64,000 nt of DNA from Kitasatospora sp. MMS16-BH015 (GTDB lineage Bacteria; Actinomycetota; Actinomycetes; Streptomycetales; Streptomycetaceae), in the NCBI RefSeq assembly GCF_002943525.1, contig NZ_CP025394.1, forward strand, positions 6,835,001 to 6,899,000. The letters are read 5' to 3'. The notes beneath the pieces are model-generated. The model ran no database searches and had not been told where the DNA came from. It worked only from the letters and a program-made list of their open reading frames with translations. This document shows positions 50,661-60,145 of the stretch, one piece after another. Both the position numbers and the translations under genes were made by a program. The stretch's first letter is position 1. The number at the start of each line of letters is the position of its first letter.

Positions 50661-52310
50661 ATGACTCCCACCGCGCCCGCGAGACGCAGCCACCCGCTCC
50701 GGCGGCACGCCGTGCTCGCCACCGCGCTGCTCTGCGCCACCGCCCTGGTCGCCGCCTGCTCCGGACCGCCGAAGTCGGCCGACCAGGGGGGTGTCAAGCT
50801 CTCCGCCACCACCCCGCCCGCCGCCGGTGAGATCGACTCCTTCACCTGGGCGACCTACGCCGAACCCCCCACCCTGGACTACATCCAGGCCTTCGACTAC
50901 CCGCAGAACACCATCCTCTCCAACGTGTGCGAGAGCCTGATGCGCTGGACGCCCCAGCTCACCCTGGCTCCCGGCCTGGCGGAGAAGGCGAGCAGCCCGG
51001 ACCCGACCACCTGGGTCTACGACCTGCGCCCGAACGTGCACTTCCACGACGGCTCGGTGCTCACCGCCGAGGACGTGGTGTTCAGCCTCGGCCGGCAGAC
51101 CAACCCGGACAACGCCGCCGCCTGGGCGCAGTCCTTCCAGAACGTGGACACCATCACCGGGACCGGCCCGCTCCAGGTGACCGTCAAGCTCAAGAAGCCC
51201 GACTCGCAGTTCCCGCAGTACATGGCCACCGCGGCGGGCGTGATCGCCTCCAAGGCGGGGGTCACGGCGGCCGGCAAGGACTACGGGACGAGCGGCAGCC
51301 TGGACTGCACCGGCCCCTTCAAGCTGGGCGGTTGGGCCAAGGGGCAGTCGATCGAGCTGGACCGGTTCGACGGGTACTGGGGCACCAAGGCCAAGGCGGG
51401 CAAGGCGGTCTTCCGCTTCCTCACCGACCCGGCCGCGCGGACCAACGCGATGCTCAGCGGCGAGGTGGACGGTGGCTACCTCATCCCGACCGAGAGCTAC
51501 GACCGGCTGAAGAGCGGCGGCCCCGGCACGCTGTACTTCGGCGAGGGCCTGAGCACAGTCAACCTCAACGTCACCTCGATGAAGGGCCCGCTGGCCGACC
51601 TGCGGGTGCGCAAGGCGCTCTCGCTCGCGCTGGACCGCACCGGCTTCGTCCGCACCGGCCTGGCCGGGGCCGGCACCGTCACCGGCTCGCTCACCACCAA
51701 GGCCGCCTGGGCCGGCGCCCCGGCCGAGGCGCAGCAGGCCGCCTTCGCCCACCTCACGCCCACCGCCCAGGACCTGGCGCAGGCCAAGTCGCTGGTCAAG
51801 GAGGCCGGGGCCGAGGGCAAGGTGATCACGGTGGCCACCAGCACGATCGGCCAGGACGTCTCGCTGCTGGCCACGGCCGTGCAGGCCGCCGGCGCGAGCA
51901 TCGGGCTGAACGTGCAGCTGAAGACGGTCGCGCCGAACGCCTTCACCGCGCTCTTCACCGACCCCAAGGCCCGCGAGGGCCTGGACATGTTCCCCGAGAC
52001 CTACTACGACTCGATCACCGACCCGCTCGACCTGCTGGGCAACTTCAAGACCGGCGCGTACCAGAACTTCGCCGGCTACAGCGACAGGTCCTACGACGCG
52101 CTGGTCGACCAGGCCACCGCCGAGCAGGACCCGGCCAAGCGGGCCGCGATCGAGGCCAAGCTCCAGCAGACCGCCTCCGAGCAGCTGCTCTGGATCCCGG
52201 TGGCCGAGTGGCCCACCGCGCTCTTCCTCAACAAGCGGATCACCGGCGCGCCGACCACCATCTCCTACCTCTACTACCCGTGGGCGGCCGACGTCGGGGC
52301 GGCCAAGTGA
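50661..52310 (+). CDS. ABC transporter substrate-binding lipoprotein (family 5)
   Basis: 549 residues with a lipoprotein signal (lipobox ending VAAC, C33). The SBP_bac_5 fold is shown by DSFTWATYAEPPTLDYIQAF, WVYDLRPNVHFHDGSVLTAE, RKALSLALDR and YYPWA at the end. Family members bind oligopeptides, nickel or guanidinium-like compounds outside the membrane. It is followed by two permeases and two ATPases with overlapping starts. Because deiminases surround it, the ligand may be the deiminase substrate or product. Confidence 0.9.
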   Translation: MTPTAPARRSHPLRRHAVLATALLCATALVAACSGPPKSADQGGVKLSATTPPAAGEIDSFTWATYAEPPTLDYIQAFDYPQNTILSNVCESLMRWTPQLTLAPGLAEKASSPDPTTWVYDLRPNVHFHDGSVLTAEDVVFSLGRQTNPDNAAAWAQSFQNVDTITGTGPLQVTVKLKKPDSQFPQYMATAAGVIASKAGVTAAGKDYGTSGSLDCTGPFKLGGWAKGQSIELDRFDGYWGTKAKAGKAVFRFLTDPAARTNAMLSGEVDGGYLIPTESYDRLKSGGPGTLYFGEGLSTVNLNVTSMKGPLADLRVRKALSLALDRTGFVRTGLAGAGTVTGSLTTKAAWAGAPAEAQQAAFAHLTPTAQDLAQAKSLVKEAGAEGKVITVATSTIGQDVSLLATAVQAAGASIGLNVQLKTVAPNAFTALFTDPKAREGLDMFPETYYDSITDPLDLLGNFKTGAYQNFAGYSDRSYDALVDQATAEQDPAKRAAIEAKLQQTASEQLLWIPVAEWPTALFLNKRITGAPTTISYLYYPWAADVGAAK

Positions 52311-53266
52311 ACTTCCTGAGATTCGCCGCCCGGCGGCTGGTCGAGATGGCCGCCACCCTGCTCGGCGCCTCCTTCGTGGTCTTCGGCGCGATGTACCTGG
52401 CGCCGGGCAACCCGGCGAGTTTCCTCCTGTCGGGCCGCTCGGCCTCCCCGGCGGCCCTCCAGGCGATCAACGAGCAGTACCACCTGGACGACCCGTTCTT
52501 CGAACGGTACTTCCGCTGGCTCGGCCAGGTGCTGCACGGCGACTTCGGCCGGTCCATCACCTACCGCACCGACGTCTCCAAGCTGCTCGCCGACCGGCTG
52601 CCCGCGACCCTGACCCTGGTGGCCATGTCGCTGGTGGTGGTCGTGGTGGTTGGCCTGGTGCTCGGCTGGATCGGTGCGGTGCGCGGCGGCGCCACCGACT
52701 CCACCATCCTGATCGGCACCACGCTGGCCGTCGGCACCCCCTCCTTCGTGGCGGCGGTGCTGCTCCAGGGCCTGTTCGCCGTCAAGCTCGGCTGGTTCCC
52801 CAGCAGCGGCACCGGCGACGGGTTCGGCGACCTGCTCCGGCACCTCACCCTGCCCTCGATCGCGCTCGCGCTCTACCTGATCGGCATGCTCGCCCGGGTC
52901 ACCCGGGCGGCGATGCTGGAGCAACTGGAGGGCGAACATGTGGCGGTGGCCCGCAGCCGCGGCGTGCCGGAGCGGGACGTGATCCGCCGGCACGTGTTCC
53001 GCAACTCGCTGGGCACGGTGCTCACCACCGGGGGCCTGATCGTCTCCACCCTGCTGGTCTGCACCATCCTGGTCGAATCCGCCTTCTCCATCGGCGGCAT
53101 CGGCCAGCTGCTCGAACTCTCCACCACCACCAAGGACTTCCCCACCGTCCAGGCCATCTCCCTGATCATCGTCGCCCTGTTCATGACCGTGAACCTCCTC
53201 GTCGACCTGCTCCACCCGCTGGTCGACCCCCGGGTCACGCTCGGCTCCAGGAGGTCCGGCCCATGA
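52307..53266 (+). CDS. ABC importer permease 1 (DppB/OppB-type)
   Basis: 319 residues, GTG overlapping the preceding stop (GTGA). The N-terminal FVVFGAMYLAPGNPASFLLS, six helices and the EAA motif region (EGEHVAVARSRGVPERDVIR) match DppB/OppB permeases. Its stop overlaps the next ATG. Confidence 0.92.
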   Translation: MNFLRFAARRLVEMAATLLGASFVVFGAMYLAPGNPASFLLSGRSASPAALQAINEQYHLDDPFFERYFRWLGQVLHGDFGRSITYRTDVSKLLADRLPATLTLVAMSLVVVVVVGLVLGWIGAVRGGATDSTILIGTTLAVGTPSFVAAVLLQGLFAVKLGWFPSSGTGDGFGDLLRHLTLPSIALALYLIGMLARVTRAAMLEQLEGEHVAVARSRGVPERDVIRRHVFRNSLGTVLTTGGLIVSTLLVCTILVESAFSIGGIGQLLELSTTTKDFPTVQAISLIIVALFMTVNLLVDLLHPLVDPRVTLGSRRSGP

Positions 53267-54117
53267 GCGCCGTCCTCACCCGCCGGCCCGGCCTCGGCCG
53301 CCTCCGGGCCACCCGCGCATCTCTCCAACTCGCCTGCCTGGTCTTCGTCGCGCTGGTCGTGGCGGCCGCCCTGCTCGCCCCCTGGCTGGCCCCGGCCGAC
53401 CCGAACGCCGTCGAGCTCTCCAACGCGATGGCCGGCCCCTCGGCCGACCACCTGCTCGGCGTGGACGCGGCCGGCCGGGACACCCTCTCCCGGCTGCTGC
53501 TCGGCGCCCGCACCTCGCTGCTCGGCCCGCTCGGCGTGGTCGTCTTCTCCACCGTCGGCGGGGTCGCGGTCGGCCTCGCGGCCGGCTGGCGCGGCGGCTG
53601 GCTCGACTCGGTGCTCTCCCGCTCCACCGAGCTGGTCTTCGCCTTCCCCGGCATGCTGCTCGCCATCCTGATCGTCTCGGTCTACGGGGAGGGCCTGCTC
53701 GCCCCGGTGATCGCGCTCGCGGTGGCCTACCTGCCGTACGTCTCCCGGCTCACCCGCTCGCTGGTGCTCGCCGAGCGCGAGCGCCCGTACGTGAGCGCGT
53801 ACCGGGTGCAGGGCCACTCGGCGGTGCAGATCTGCCTGCGCCACGTGCTGCCCAACATCGCCGGGATCGTGCTCGCCCAGTCCACCATCAACTTCGGCTA
53901 CGCCCTGATGGACCTGGCCGGCCTCTCCTTCCTCGGCCTCGGCGTGCCCGCCCTCACCCCCGACTGGGGCCGGATGGTCTTCGACGGCCAGACGGCGATC
54001 CAGCACGGCTACCCGCTCTCCGCGGTGCTGCCCTGCGTGCTGATCGTGCTCACCGTGGTCGCCTTCAACGTGGTCGGCGAGCGCTGGGCCGACCGGGTCA
54101 CCCGGAGGTCCCTGTGA
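53263..54117 (+). CDS. ABC importer permease 2 (DppC/OppC-type)
   Basis: 284 residues. HLLGVDAAGRDTLSRLLLGA is the DppC hallmark; the EAA region (RERPYVSAYRVQGHSAVQIC) precedes the last helices. Start overlaps permease 1 (ATGA), stop overlaps the ATPase (GTGA). Confidence 0.92.
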   Translation: MSAVLTRRPGLGRLRATRASLQLACLVFVALVVAAALLAPWLAPADPNAVELSNAMAGPSADHLLGVDAAGRDTLSRLLLGARTSLLGPLGVVVFSTVGGVAVGLAAGWRGGWLDSVLSRSTELVFAFPGMLLAILIVSVYGEGLLAPVIALAVAYLPYVSRLTRSLVLAERERPYVSAYRVQGHSAVQICLRHVLPNIAGIVLAQSTINFGYALMDLAGLSFLGLGVPALTPDWGRMVFDGQTAIQHGYPLSAVLPCVLIVLTVVAFNVVGERWADRVTRRSL

Positions 54118-55115
54118 ACGCGGCACCGACCAACGCGCTCGACATCCAGGGGCTGCGGCTCCGCCTCCCCGGCACCGCACGGCCGGTGCTCGACGGGGTG
54201 GACCTCACCGTCGCCCCCGGCGAGACCGTCGCGCTGGTCGGCGAATCCGGCTCCGGCAAGACGCTCACCTCGCGCAGCGCGCTCGGCCTGCTGCCGCCCG
54301 GCGGCGCCACCGAGGGCCGGGTGCTGGTGGACGGCGAGGACGTGCTGACCATGACCCCCGACCGGCTCCGCGCCCTGCGGGCCGGCCGGGCCGCGATGGT
54401 CTTCCAGGACCCGCGCGCCGCCGTCAACCCGCTCCGGCGGGTCGGCGACTTCCTCACCGAGGGAGTCCGGCTGACCGGCCTGCTCGGCCGGGACGAGGCG
54501 GCGGCCCGGGCGGTCGAACTGCTCGAAGCCGTGGGCCTGGGGCCCGAGTTGCTGCGCCGCTACCCCGGCCAGCTCTCTGGCGGCATGCTCCAGCGGGTGA
54601 TGATCGCCGCCGCCCTGATGGGCGACCCGGTGCTGCTGCTGGCCGACGAGCCGACCACCGCGCTGGACGTCACCAGCCAGGCCGAGGTGGTCGCCCTGCT
54701 CGGCCGGCTGCGCGAGCGCTTCGGCACCGGCCTGCTCTTCGTCACCCACGACCTGGGCCTGGCCGCCGCGATCAGCGACCGGGTGCACGTGATGTACGCG
54801 GGCCGGATCGTGGAGAGCGGCCCCGCCGCCGCCCTCTTCGAGGACCCGCGCCACCCGTACACCGCCGCCCTGCTCGCGGCCACTCCGCACCTGGACGCGG
54901 CGCCCGGCCGCCTGGCCGCCATCGAGGGCCAACCACCGGATCTGCGGCAGGAGTTGACCGGCTGTTCGTTCGCCGCCCGGTGCGCCCTGGCCACCGACCT
55001 CTGCCGCGAACGGACCCCGGAGACCAGGCCCGCCCTGGAGCGGCCCGAACAGCTGGCCGCCTGCCACCACAGCGACCGGCTGCCCCTACTGGAAGGGAGC
55101 GGCACCGATGCTTGA
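54114..55115 (+). CDS. ABC importer ATPase 1 (DppD/OppD-type)
   Basis: 333 residues, GTG start. Walker A GESGSGKT, LSGGMLQRVMIAAAL, Walker B LLLADEPTTALD, and the C-terminal oligopeptide extension with cysteines (CSFAARCALATDLC, then CHH) that may hold an Fe-S cluster, as in DppD. It overlaps the next gene by 8 nt. Confidence 0.92.
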   Translation: MNAAPTNALDIQGLRLRLPGTARPVLDGVDLTVAPGETVALVGESGSGKTLTSRSALGLLPPGGATEGRVLVDGEDVLTMTPDRLRALRAGRAAMVFQDPRAAVNPLRRVGDFLTEGVRLTGLLGRDEAAARAVELLEAVGLGPELLRRYPGQLSGGMLQRVMIAAALMGDPVLLLADEPTTALDVTSQAEVVALLGRLRERFGTGLLFVTHDLGLAAAISDRVHVMYAGRIVESGPAAALFEDPRHPYTAALLAATPHLDAAPGRLAAIEGQPPDLRQELTGCSFAARCALATDLCRERTPETRPALERPEQLAACHHSDRLPLLEGSGTDA

Positions 55116-55920
55116 ACCCACCTCCACCGGCGAGGCGTTGAGCGTCTCCGGCCTCTGCCGCAGCTTCGGTGAGCTGCGCGCCGTCGACGAGGTCTCCTTC
55201 CGGGTGGCCGCCGGCGGCTCGCTCGGCATCGTCGGCGAATCCGGCTCCGGCAAGACCACCACCGCGCGGATCATCGTCGGCCTGGAGCAGGCCGACTCCG
55301 GCGAGGTCACCGTCCGGGGCCGCCGCCGGGCGGGCCGGGCCCGGGGCCGGGCCGAACGGCTGGCCCGGGCCCGCGAGGTGCAGATGGTCTTCCAGGACCC
55401 CTACCTCTCGCTCGACCCGCGCACCAGCGTGGCCGGCGTGCTCCGCGAGACGCTGAAGCTGCACTTCCCCGGCGCCGACCACGAGGCCCGGGTCAGCGAG
55501 CTGCTCGACCAGGTCGGTCTGGGCGCCCGCGCGGCCGAGGCGCTGCCCCGGCAGCTCTCCGGCGGCCAGCGCCAACGCGTGGCCATCGCCCGGGCCTTGG
55601 CGGTCGAGCCGGCCGTCATGGTGCTGGATGAGGCGGTGGCCGCGCTGGACGTCTCGGTGCAGGCGCAGGTGCTCAACCTGCTGGCCGACATCCGTGAGCA
55701 GACCGGCATCGGCTACCTCTTCATCACCCACGACCTCGGCGTGGTGCGCTGCGTCACCGAGGAGGTGGTGGTGATGCGGCACGGCCGGATCGTCGAGGCC
55801 GGCCCCACCGGGCAGGTCCTGGGCGACCCGCAACACCCCTACACCAGGCTCCTGTTGGAGTCGGTGCCGCGCCCCGGCTGGGATCCGGGCCGGATCGCGG
55901 CGGCCCGGCGGGCGCTGTAG
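55108..55920 (+). CDS. ABC importer ATPase 2 (DppF/OppF-type, short)
   Basis: 270 residues. Walker A GESGSGKTTTARIIVG, LSGGQRQRVAIARAL, and Walker B VMVLDEAVAALD, where the usual DEPxxALD has Ala in place of Pro. It lacks the C-terminal Cys extension of full-length DppF. It completes the five-gene importer. Confidence 0.9.
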   Translation: MLEPTSTGEALSVSGLCRSFGELRAVDEVSFRVAAGGSLGIVGESGSGKTTTARIIVGLEQADSGEVTVRGRRRAGRARGRAERLARAREVQMVFQDPYLSLDPRTSVAGVLRETLKLHFPGADHEARVSELLDQVGLGARAAEALPRQLSGGQRQRVAIARALAVEPAVMVLDEAVAALDVSVQAQVLNLLADIREQTGIGYLFITHDLGVVRCVTEEVVVMRHGRIVEAGPTGQVLGDPQHPYTRLLLESVPRPGWDPGRIAAARRAL

Positions 55921-56024
55921 CGGGCAGGTTTCACCCCGATGGCGGACAGCTCTCGGGGCGGTGTGCGGCTCCTCCTTCAGTAGCCTGCGGAGCCGTACGC
56001 CGACACCGACCGGAACGAGGCTCC

Positions 56025-57257
56025 ATGGCGCACCCCGGGCCGTCCCGCCGCTCGCTCCTGCACTCCGGGGCCGCACTCGCCGCGCTGGCCCTGACCGGCG
56101 GCTGCTCCTCCTCCGGCGGCGGCGACGAGCCCGCGCCCTCGGACAGCGGGTCTCCCTCGGGCGGCCCGAGCGGGAGCGCTTCGGCCAGTGGCTCGGCCGG
56201 TGCCTCGGCCAGTACTTCGGCCGGTGCCTCGGCGGCCGGGCGGGCGATGCCCGCCGAGGCGGGCTCGCACACCCGCACCTTCATGGCCTGGCCGGCCCTG
56301 GAGGAGGTCTGGGGCGACCAACTGCCGGGCGTCCGGCAGGACATCGCCGGGCTGGCCCAGGCCATCGCGGCCTTCGAGCCGGTGGTCCTGCTGGCCCGCC
56401 CGGACCAGGCCGAGCAGGCCCGGCAGGCCGTCGGCTCCTCGGTGGAGGTGCTGGAGCTGGCCGTGGACGACCTGTGGGCCCGGGACACCGGGCCCACCTT
56501 CGTCACCGGGCCGCAGGGCCTGACCGGGATCGACTTCAACTTCAACGGCTGGGGCAACAAGCAGGCCCACGCCGCCGACAGCCAGGTGGCCCGGCTGCTC
56601 CTGGAGCACTACAACGTCCCGCGCGTCCAGGCCCCCGTCACGGGCGAGGGTGGCGCGATCGAGGTGGACGGCGAGGGCACCCTGCTGGCCACCGAGAGCT
56701 CCTGGGTGAACGAGAACCGCAACCCCGGCAAGACCCGGGACCAGATCGAGGCGAGCCTCAAGGACCTGCTCGGCGTCCGCAAGGTGCTCTGGATCAAGGG
56801 CGTGGCCGGCCAGGACATCACCGACTGCCACATCGACGCGCTCGCCCGGTTCGCCTCCCCGGGCACCGTGGTGCTGCACCGGCCCGCCTCGGACGCCCCG
56901 ACGGACGTCTGGACCACCGCCTCGGACCAGGCCCGCGCCGTGCTGAGCGGCGCCAGCGACGCCAACGGCCGCCCGCTCAGGGTGGTCGAGCTGCCCGAGC
57001 CGGACATCAACGCCATCCCCGGTGCGGGCAAGGAGTTTCTCGCCACCTACCTCAACTACTACGTGTGCAACGGCGGGGTGATCGTGCCGAAGTTCGGCGA
57101 CCAGGCCGCGGACGACCGCGCGGTCTCGATCATCGGCGGCCTGCACCCCGGCCGGAAGGTCAGCCAGGTGTCCATCAACCACATCGCCTCCGGGGGCGGC
57201 GGCATCCACTGCGCGACCCAGCAGCAGCCGGCCGCGACCGGCGGCACCACCGTATGA
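56025..57257 (+). CDS. Exported agmatine deiminase-family protein 4 (Tat lipoprotein)
   Basis: 410 residues. SRRSLLHSG and a lipobox ending TGGC (C27) indicate Tat export and lipid anchoring, followed by a 50-residue Ser/Gly/Ala linker. Active-site motifs: WARDTGPTF, EGGAIEVDGEGT, ITDCHIDALARF, GGGGIHCATQQQPAA. ATG with GAACGAG upstream; no shared palindrome is evident, but TAGCCT near 55982 may be a -10. Its stop overlaps a DUF4436 membrane gene (ATGA), so the two are coupled. Confidence 0.88.
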   Translation: MAHPGPSRRSLLHSGAALAALALTGGCSSSGGGDEPAPSDSGSPSGGPSGSASASGSAGASASTSAGASAAGRAMPAEAGSHTRTFMAWPALEEVWGDQLPGVRQDIAGLAQAIAAFEPVVLLARPDQAEQARQAVGSSVEVLELAVDDLWARDTGPTFVTGPQGLTGIDFNFNGWGNKQAHAADSQVARLLLEHYNVPRVQAPVTGEGGAIEVDGEGTLLATESSWVNENRNPGKTRDQIEASLKDLLGVRKVLWIKGVAGQDITDCHIDALARFASPGTVVLHRPASDAPTDVWTTASDQARAVLSGASDANGRPLRVVELPEPDINAIPGAGKEFLATYLNYYVCNGGVIVPKFGDQAADDRAVSIIGGLHPGRKVSQVSINHIASGGGGIHCATQQQPAATGGTTV

Positions 57258-58132
57258 CCGCCACCACGACCGCCACCAAGTGGCACCGCAGCCGGTTCGT
57301 GGTCGGGCTGGTGCTGCTCGCCGTGCTCTGCTCCGCCGGCATCGCGCTCTACCTCAACGAGCGCGACACCCGGCAGCAGGCCCACGAGCTCGCGCTGCCG
57401 ACCAGCGGCGACTGGGTCGAACTCGACGTCACCGCCCAGGAGATCGACCCCGGCACGGGGGCGATGAGCCTCTACGTGGTGCCGGTGCCGCACGGCGGCC
57501 TGGCCAAGGACGCCGAGCTCGGCTCCTTCACCCGCCAGGTGGACATCGTGGTCCGCTCCACCGCCCGCACCGACCTGCGGGCCACCCCGGGCGAGGCCGC
57601 CACCCCGAAGCCGGTCTCGGCCAACCTGTACGACGGCACCGAGACCGACTACCCCTTCGACCGGTACCGCTTCGCGCTCTCCTTCACCGCCTCGGACGCC
57701 GCCGGGTCGGTGCCGGTGGGCCTGGTCTTCGCCGACTCCGACCCGTTCTTCTTCGTCCGGCCGACCGGTGACCAACTAGGTTCGGGGGAGGTGCTGTTGA
57801 GTGGCCGGATCAGCCGGGCCCGGAGCACCTTCATCCTCTCCTGGTTCATGATCGTGGCGATGTGGGCGCTCGCCCTGGCCGTGCTGGCCGGGGCCGAGGT
57901 GCTGCGCCGGAGCCGGCAGGGCATGGTCTGGCCCTCGCTCGGCTGGATGGCCGCCACCCTCTTCGCGCTGATCGGCATGCGCAACGCGGCCCCCGGCTCA
58001 CCGCCGATCGGCTCCCTGATGGACTACGTCTCCTTCTTCTGGGCCGAGGGCATCATCGCGGCCAGCCTGGTCTTCACGGTGGTCTCCGGCAGCCGGGTCG
58101 AGCACCGCAGACGGATCGAGGCCGAGAGCTGA
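57254..58132 (+). CDS. DUF4436-type membrane protein coupled to deiminase 4
   Basis: 292 residues. One N-terminal helix (FVVGLVLLAVLCSAGIALYL), a large extracytoplasmic part with YPFDRYRFALSF (a DUF4436 hallmark) and three C-terminal helices (FMIVAMWALALAVLAGAEVL, LGWMAATLFALIGM and EGIIAASLVFTVVSG). Function unknown. Its overlap with deiminase 4 (ATGA) implies translation in fixed ratio and possibly a joint complex at the membrane. Confidence 0.85.
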   Translation: MTATTTATKWHRSRFVVGLVLLAVLCSAGIALYLNERDTRQQAHELALPTSGDWVELDVTAQEIDPGTGAMSLYVVPVPHGGLAKDAELGSFTRQVDIVVRSTARTDLRATPGEAATPKPVSANLYDGTETDYPFDRYRFALSFTASDAAGSVPVGLVFADSDPFFFVRPTGDQLGSGEVLLSGRISRARSTFILSWFMIVAMWALALAVLAGAEVLRRSRQGMVWPSLGWMAATLFALIGMRNAAPGSPPIGSLMDYVSFFWAEGIIAASLVFTVVSGSRVEHRRRIEAES

Positions 58133-58166
58133 CGCCCCGCCGATCCTATTCCTGACGCTCCGTCAA

Positions 58167-58799
58167 TCACTGTGCGGTGGCGGCCAGTGAGTCGAGCAGG
58201 GTGCGCAGCACCAGGGCCGAGTCCACCGCCCCGTCCAGCGAGCCGATCGCGGCCAGCCCGTCCACCGCGGCCGCGAAGGCCTCGCCGAGCACCGCCGGGT
58301 CGGCCGCGCTGCCGCGCTCCTCGACCAGGGTGCGGAAGAGCTGCACGAAGCAGCTGCGCCAGCGCCCGTACTCCGCGTCCAGGCTGACCCGCACCCGGTC
58401 GTCGTTGAGCGCCAGCCAGTGCAGCGCGGCGTGCAGCCGGGCCAGGTCCGGGCTCTCCGGCCGGGTGAGCAGGTCCAGTACGCGGCCGGCCCGTTCGGCG
58501 AAGCCGCCGGGGCCGGTGACGGCCTCCTCCAGCGGGGCGATCCACTCGGGCCGGATGTCGGCCACCACCGCGACGATCAGGTCGGTGCGGTCGGCGAAGT
58601 GGTAGTGGCACATCCCGTGCGAGACCCCGCAGGCCGCGGCCACGTTGCGGGTGGTGAACCGTCCGGCGCCGTCGCCCGCGAGCAGCGTGCGGGCCGCCGC
58701 GATCAGCCGGGCCCGGGTCTGCTCGCCTTTCGCGGACGCACGCGTCCGGCCACCGGTCGTACCTGTCGCCTCTGTCGCCATGGCCGTCACTGTAGCCAC
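58167..58799 (-). CDS. TetR-family regulator B, divergent from deiminase 5
   Basis: Up to 210 residues (ATG 58799, or 58781 if it begins MATEATG). Helix-turn-helix FTTRNVAAACGVSHGMCHYH then F. It differs clearly from regulators A and C. The palindrome at 58839-58856 lies just upstream of its start and within the deiminase 5 promoter region, so it probably represses both. Confidence 0.87.
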   Translation of the reverse strand: MATVTAMATEATGTTGGRTRASAKGEQTRARLIAAARTLLAGDGAGRFTTRNVAAACGVSHGMCHYHFADRTDLIVAVVADIRPEWIAPLEEAVTGPGGFAERAGRVLDLLTRPESPDLARLHAALHWLALNDDRVRVSLDAEYGRWRSCFVQLFRTLVEERGSAADPAVLGEAFAAAVDGLAAIGSLDGAVDSALVLRTLLDSLAATAQ

Positions 58800-58838
58800 C
58801 TGCCGGACCCGATCCTGGCCGGGCGCTGTGAAAGCTAT

Positions 58839-58856
58839 TGACCGAGCGCTTGGTCA
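58839..58856. promoter_or_regulatory. Palindromic operator for TetR regulator B
   Basis: TGACCGAGCGCTTGGTCA: outer arms TGACC/GGTCA perfect, centre AGCGCT palindromic, one mismatch pair between. It differs from the ACTGA-N4-TCAGT site, matching the distinct HTH of regulator B. Confidence 0.75.
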
Positions 58857-58931
58857 GTTTTACGGTTCTGCTCAACTGCTCTACGGGCAGCGGAGTTTGA
58901 CCTTCCCCCACAGCTTGCATGGAGGCACCCC

Positions 58932-60083
58932 ATGGACGAGTACGCCCGGTTCGGCAGACGCGGCTTCCTGGCCGCCGCCGGTCTCACCGCGGCCGGCGCC
59001 GCCCTCACCGGCGTCGCCGGCACGGCCTTCGGCGCCACCGCCGCGCGCCGCGCGGTCGGCGCCCCGGCGGTGGCCGGCGCCTTCCAGGTGCCGGTGGACA
59101 CCGTGCCGCACACCCGCACCTGGATGGCCTGGCCGGACAGCTCCGGCATCTGGGGCGGCAAGCTGAGCGGTGTGCAGTCCAACATCGCGCTGATCGCCAA
59201 GACCATCGCCAAGTACGAGCCGGTCACCATGCTGGCGAACTCGGCCAGCGTCTCCAAGGCCAGGTCGATGTGCGGCTCGGCCGTCACGGTGATCGGCAGC
59301 ATCCCGGTGGACGACTGCTGGATGCGCGACACCGGCCCGGTCTTCCGCACCGACGGCGCGGGCGGCCTGGACACCGTCGGCCTCAACTTCAACGGCTGGG
59401 GCAACCACCAGACCCACGCCAAGGACGCGCTGGTGGCGCAGCGAATAGCCTCCTACCTCGGCCTGCCGTTCACCGCCGCCGGGCTGGTCGGCGAGGGCGG
59501 CGCGATCGAGACCGACGGCGCCGGCACGCTGATGGCCACCAGGAGCAGCATCATCAACTCCGACCGCAACCCCGGCATGACCCAGGCCCAGCTGGAGTCC
59601 GCGATGTGCGCGGCGTACGGCGCGTCCAAGGTGATCTGGTTCACCGGCATCGCCGGCCAGGACATCACCGACGACCACGTGGACGCCACCTCGCGCTTCC
59701 TGGGCCCCGGCACCGCCGCCGTCCAGATGCCGCTCTCCGGCGACACCGACGTCTGGTCGAACGACGAGCGCCAGCAGTACCAGGCCCTCTCGGCCGCCAC
59801 CAGCGCCCAGGGCACCCGGTACGCGATCACCCAGATCCAGGGCCCCAACTACAACCTGATCCGCTCCACCAGCCCCGATTTCGTCGGCTCCTACGCCAAC
59901 TACTACGTCTGCAACGGCGCCGTCATCTCGGCCCAGTTCGGCGACACCCGGGCCGACGCCGCCGCCAAGACCACGCTGGCCAGGCTCTTCCCGGGCCGCA
60001 CCATCGAGCAGCTCAACATCGACAACCTCGGCGCGGGCGGCGGCGGCATCCACTGCGTCACCCAGCAGCAGCCGGCCGTCTGA
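58932..60083 (+). CDS. Exported agmatine deiminase-family protein 5 (Tat)
   Basis: 383 residues, ATG with GGAGGCACCCC upstream. Tat motif FGRRGFLAAAG and hydrophobic LTAAGAALTGVAGTA, cleavage near FGATA. Active-site motifs: WMRDTGPVF, EGGAIETDGAGT, ITDDHVDATSRF, GGGGIHCVTQQQPAV. It is closest in motif form to deiminase 6 (DATSRF versus DVTSRF) and lies divergent from TetR B. Confidence 0.88.
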   Translation: MDEYARFGRRGFLAAAGLTAAGAALTGVAGTAFGATAARRAVGAPAVAGAFQVPVDTVPHTRTWMAWPDSSGIWGGKLSGVQSNIALIAKTIAKYEPVTMLANSASVSKARSMCGSAVTVIGSIPVDDCWMRDTGPVFRTDGAGGLDTVGLNFNGWGNHQTHAKDALVAQRIASYLGLPFTAAGLVGEGGAIETDGAGTLMATRSSIINSDRNPGMTQAQLESAMCAAYGASKVIWFTGIAGQDITDDHVDATSRFLGPGTAAVQMPLSGDTDVWSNDERQQYQALSAATSAQGTRYAITQIQGPNYNLIRSTSPDFVGSYANYYVCNGAVISAQFGDTRADAAAKTTLARLFPGRTIEQLNIDNLGAGGGGIHCVTQQQPAV

Positions 60084-60132
60084 CCCCGGTGCACGGCTGA
60101 GGGGCCGGTCGTGGGCCCGGTCCGCCCGGCGA

Positions 60133-60138
60133 TAGCAT
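60133..60138 (+). promoter_or_regulatory. -10 element of a leaderless GNAT gene
   Basis: TAGCAT ends 7 nt before ATG 60146; no ribosome-binding site is present, so transcription should begin at or next to the start codon. Confidence 0.55.
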
Positions 60139-60145
60139 CGTGATC

